Below, piece by piece: positions 5,433-7,086 of a DNA stretch of 7,086 nt. This stretch comes from Candidatus Krumholzibacteriia bacterium (GTDB taxonomy: Bacteria; Krumholzibacteriota; Krumholzibacteriia; Krumholzibacteriales; Krumholzibacteriaceae). How positions within the stretch are numbered: the stretch's first letter is position 1; each line of letters opens with the position of its first letter. The translations under genes were made by a program, and so were the position numbers. Below the pieces are notes generated by a model that saw only the letters and a list, made by a program, of their open reading frames with translations, did no database searches and was not told the DNA's origin. The stretch is from contig JAQTVX010000058.1 of assembly GCA_028706585.1 (NCBI GenBank), positions 1 through 7,086 of the forward strand, read 5' to 3'.

Positions 5433-7086
5433 ATGAAAAAGCGTTCGCTTGGATCCATGCGGAAGATTGCGGGCATTGCAGCGATTGCGTTGGTCATGCT
5501 CGTTCCGCCGTTCGCCGCGTTCGCGGCGGCCGGCTCGGGTACGTCCTCGGTTACGCCTTTGAGCGACGTCTCGGCCGGCTCATCGGGGACGTGGACTTTC
5601 CGATACACTGCCGCCGATACCTTTATCTCGGGCACGCTGGAGATAGTCATCCCCGATGGCTGGAGCGCTCCGCAGATCGCCGATCCATATTCGGCTGGAT
5701 ACGTCACAGTTTCCAGCAGCGGGACGCTCGGCGCCACGCCGCTCGCGATAGCGGGTCGCGTCATCACCGTATATGTCACTGCGCTCGATACTGCCCAGAC
5801 CGTCGACGTGGTTTACGGTGATCAATCGATCGATGCCGGGGGGCGGTCGATAGCACAAACGGCGGTCGAGAGTGCCGTCGAATTCGCCATGAGTTCCGAT
5901 CCCGCAGGCGAGACGCGCTCGCCGCTCGCTCTGTCGCCGAGCCTCGACGTCGTGGCGGGTTCGATTGCGAAGCTCACGTTCACGACGCCTCAGAGAACGT
6001 TCACCGCTGACAACGAGAGCGCCGTGATGCGTGTGAGGGCCGAGGATGAATTCGGAAATCCCTCATCCGTGGCCGGCGACCAGAGCGTCGACTTGAGCAC
6101 GAGCGCGGCAAGCGGTATGTTCTCGCATCTCGGCGGCGGAGATTTCGCCGAAACCGGCGCCGTGGCGATTCTTGCCGGCGAGGATACTGCATCCTTCTAT
6201 TATCGTGACATCGTTGCCGGCGACAAGACGATCACGGCATCCGCTGGCGGCCAGTCATGGACGGACGCCCAGCAGACCGTAACCGTGAATGCGGGTATAC
6301 CATTCCGGCTCGCTGTGTCGCCCGAGGATACAACGGCCGTGGCGGGAGATTACGTCAGGTACAGACTCAGGGTCGAGGATGAAGAGGGAAATCCGAGCGC
6401 GCTTTCGAACAGCCAAGCGATATCTCTCCTCGGCTATCCCGGAGACTTCTACACGACTTCGAACCATGGTACGCCGATCACGCAGATAACCATCGCGAGC
6501 GGCGCTCATACCGTCTATGTGGATTACAGGAATACGAATAAACAAATGGAGTTTCCTCCGTACGTTCTCGCGTTTCTGGACGATAACGGGGTTTCCCCGA
6601 CGCTCGAAGCTGCATCGGCGACGATCTATGTCGACAGTGGGCCATTCGACCCCGCTACATCTGAGATCGAGGTCAGCAAGTCATCGGCTATCGCCAATGG
6701 AGCCGATTCCATTGCAATCATCGTGCGGGCCAGGGACGCATACTATAACGGGGTGGGCGGCGCCGCGGTTCTGATCGCCTCGACCGGTTCCGGCAATACT
6801 CTTCATCAGCCCGTCGGCACCACGAGTGGGACCGGGTCGGCCGAGGGCAGCATAAGATCCACGAAAGCGGAAGCGAAAACCATCACGGCGACGCTCGACG
6901 GTGTGGATATCGTGCCATCGTCGGACGTCACTTTCACGGCCGGTCCTTTCGATGCCGGAGTATCGAGTGTAGCGGTATCGAAGGCCACGGTGGTGGCGAA
7001 TGGTGTGGACTCGACTGTGGTGACGGTGACGGTGAGTGATGCGCAGGGGAACCCGATATCCGGGAGCACGGTGGCGATAGGGGCTA
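5433..7086 (+). CDS. Secreted Ig-like (Big_1/invasin-type) repeat surface protein, 3' partial
   Basis: The frame is open for 551 codons and leaves the window without a stop. The ATG at 5433 gives MKKRSLGSMRKIAGIAAIAL then VMLVPPFAAFA, a clear Sec signal peptide (AFA cleavage at 31). GGGA at 5420-5423 is a weak ribosome site nine bases upstream; the ATG at 5457 is the alternative. Residues 34-157 form a beta-sandwich-like domain with FRYTAADTFISGTLEIVIPD and GWSAP. Residues 166-287 and 289-401 are two related modules sharing VAG and EDE-x-GNPS. From 402, Big_1-like repeats begin (GPFD, then VSK, ANG-x-DS, V-x-V-x-DA, GNP), with the second copy at 503. Such arrays act as rigid stalks of adhesins and surface-layer proteins. 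Cell attachment or type IX export would depend on the missing C-terminus. The sigma54 promoter lies immediately upstream. Residues 510-551 use no GTC valine codon, unlike the earlier part. Domain class is secure; adhesive function is inference. Confidence 0.85.
   Translation, partial: MKKRSLGSMRKIAGIAAIALVMLVPPFAAFAAAGSGTSSVTPLSDVSAGSSGTWTFRYTAADTFISGTLEIVIPDGWSAPQIADPYSAGYVTVSSSGTLGATPLAIAGRVITVYVTALDTAQTVDVVYGDQSIDAGGRSIAQTAVESAVEFAMSSDPAGETRSPLALSPSLDVVAGSIAKLTFTTPQRTFTADNESAVMRVRAEDEFGNPSSVAGDQSVDLSTSAASGMFSHLGGGDFAETGAVAILAGEDTASFYYRDIVAGDKTITASAGGQSWTDAQQTVTVNAGIPFRLAVSPEDTTAVAGDYVRYRLRVEDEEGNPSALSNSQAISLLGYPGDFYTTSNHGTPITQITIASGAHTVYVDYRNTNKQMEFPPYVLAFLDDNGVSPTLEAASATIYVDSGPFDPATSEIEVSKSSAIANGADSIAIIVRARDAYYNGVGGAAVLIASTGSGNTLHQPVGTTSGTGSAEGSIRSTKAEAKTITATLDGVDIVPSSDVTFTAGPFDAGVSSVAVSKATVVANGVDSTVVTVTVSDAQGNPISGSTVAIGA
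5928..6635 (+). repeat. Two related protein modules with EDE-x-GNPS motif
   Basis: Residues 166-287 and 289-401 of the surface protein share the order VAG, then (V/A)EDE-x-GNPS, a Gly/Phe turn, and a strand before an aromatic pair (FYYRD against VYVDYR). The DNA CGAGGATGAA recurs at 6041-6050 and 6374-6383, 333 bases (111 codons) apart. Otherwise the copies are well diverged, which indicates an old duplication. Confidence 0.6.
6636..7086 (+). repeat. Start of Big_1-like tandem repeat array, 101-codon period
   Basis: SGPFD at residue 402 and AGPFD at residue 503 open two copies of the same domain exactly 303 bases apart. Both continue with V-S-K, then (I/V)-A-N-G-x-D-S, then a hydrophobic alternating strand and a D-A turn. 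The second copy is cut by the window edge, so more copies may follow. Confidence 0.72.

Noticed and set aside
5120..5779. 219-codon minus-strand frame covering the intergenic stretch
   Set aside because: It runs through the sigma54 promoter and the signal-peptide region of the surface protein and has no recognisable motif. The opposite strand is clearly coding from 5433.
5264..5821. 185-codon plus-strand frame overlapping the surface-protein start
   Set aside because: It is in a different frame from the surface protein, starts within the regulatory repeats and reads as Arg/His-rich low-quality protein. The overlapping frame from 5433 has a signal peptide and repeat domains.

Overview
The window looks like chromosomal DNA from a GC-rich diderm (Gram-negative-type) bacterium. 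Nearly every product carries an export signal. There are three outer-membrane beta-barrel-like proteins, two predicted lipoproteins and one large secreted or surface protein with Ig-like repeats. The combination of a PorV/FadL-like barrel, AMPK-type glycogen-binding domains on envelope proteins and Big_1-like surface repeats recalls uncultivated phyla related to the FCB group (Eisenbacteria, Krumholzibacteriota or Latescibacterota type). That placement is inference from style; no marker gene is present.

Positions 1-5042 hold a tight same-strand run of five genes in which each start overlaps the previous stop by 1-4 bases. They are: (1) the 3' part of a PorV/UPF0164-like barrel (1-744); (2) an unrecognised exported beta-rich protein (741-2270); (3) an exported protein with an N-terminal AMPK-type glycogen-binding E-set domain fused to a long beta-barrel-like region (2267-4216); (4) a small lipoprotein carrying the same E-set domain (4216-4647); and (5) a second small lipoprotein with the best-conserved copy of it (4644-5042). 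The operon therefore encodes three different envelope presentations of one carbohydrate-binding fold beside barrel proteins. No enzyme is visible. A good sigma70-type promoter (TTTACT, 17 bp, TATAAT) sits across the gene 3/4 junction and could express the two lipoproteins separately.

Positions 5043-5432 are a 390-bp non-coding regulatory stretch. It has a moderate sigma70-like promoter at its upstream end, a cluster of inverted repeats in the middle, and a sigma54 (-24/-12) promoter matching all eleven fixed consensus bases, 58 bp before the next start codon.

Positions 5433-7086 hold the 5' part (551 codons, open to the window edge) of a secreted Ig-like repeat protein. It has a signal peptide, an N-terminal beta-sandwich-like domain, two related modules sharing a VEDE-x-GNPS-type motif, and the beginning of a Big_1/invasin-like repeat array with a 101-residue period. 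The sigma54 promoter suggests that this surface protein is made on an environmental or developmental cue through an enhancer-binding protein, while the upstream envelope operon is expressed independently. No RNA gene, CRISPR array, insertion sequence or attachment site was seen.
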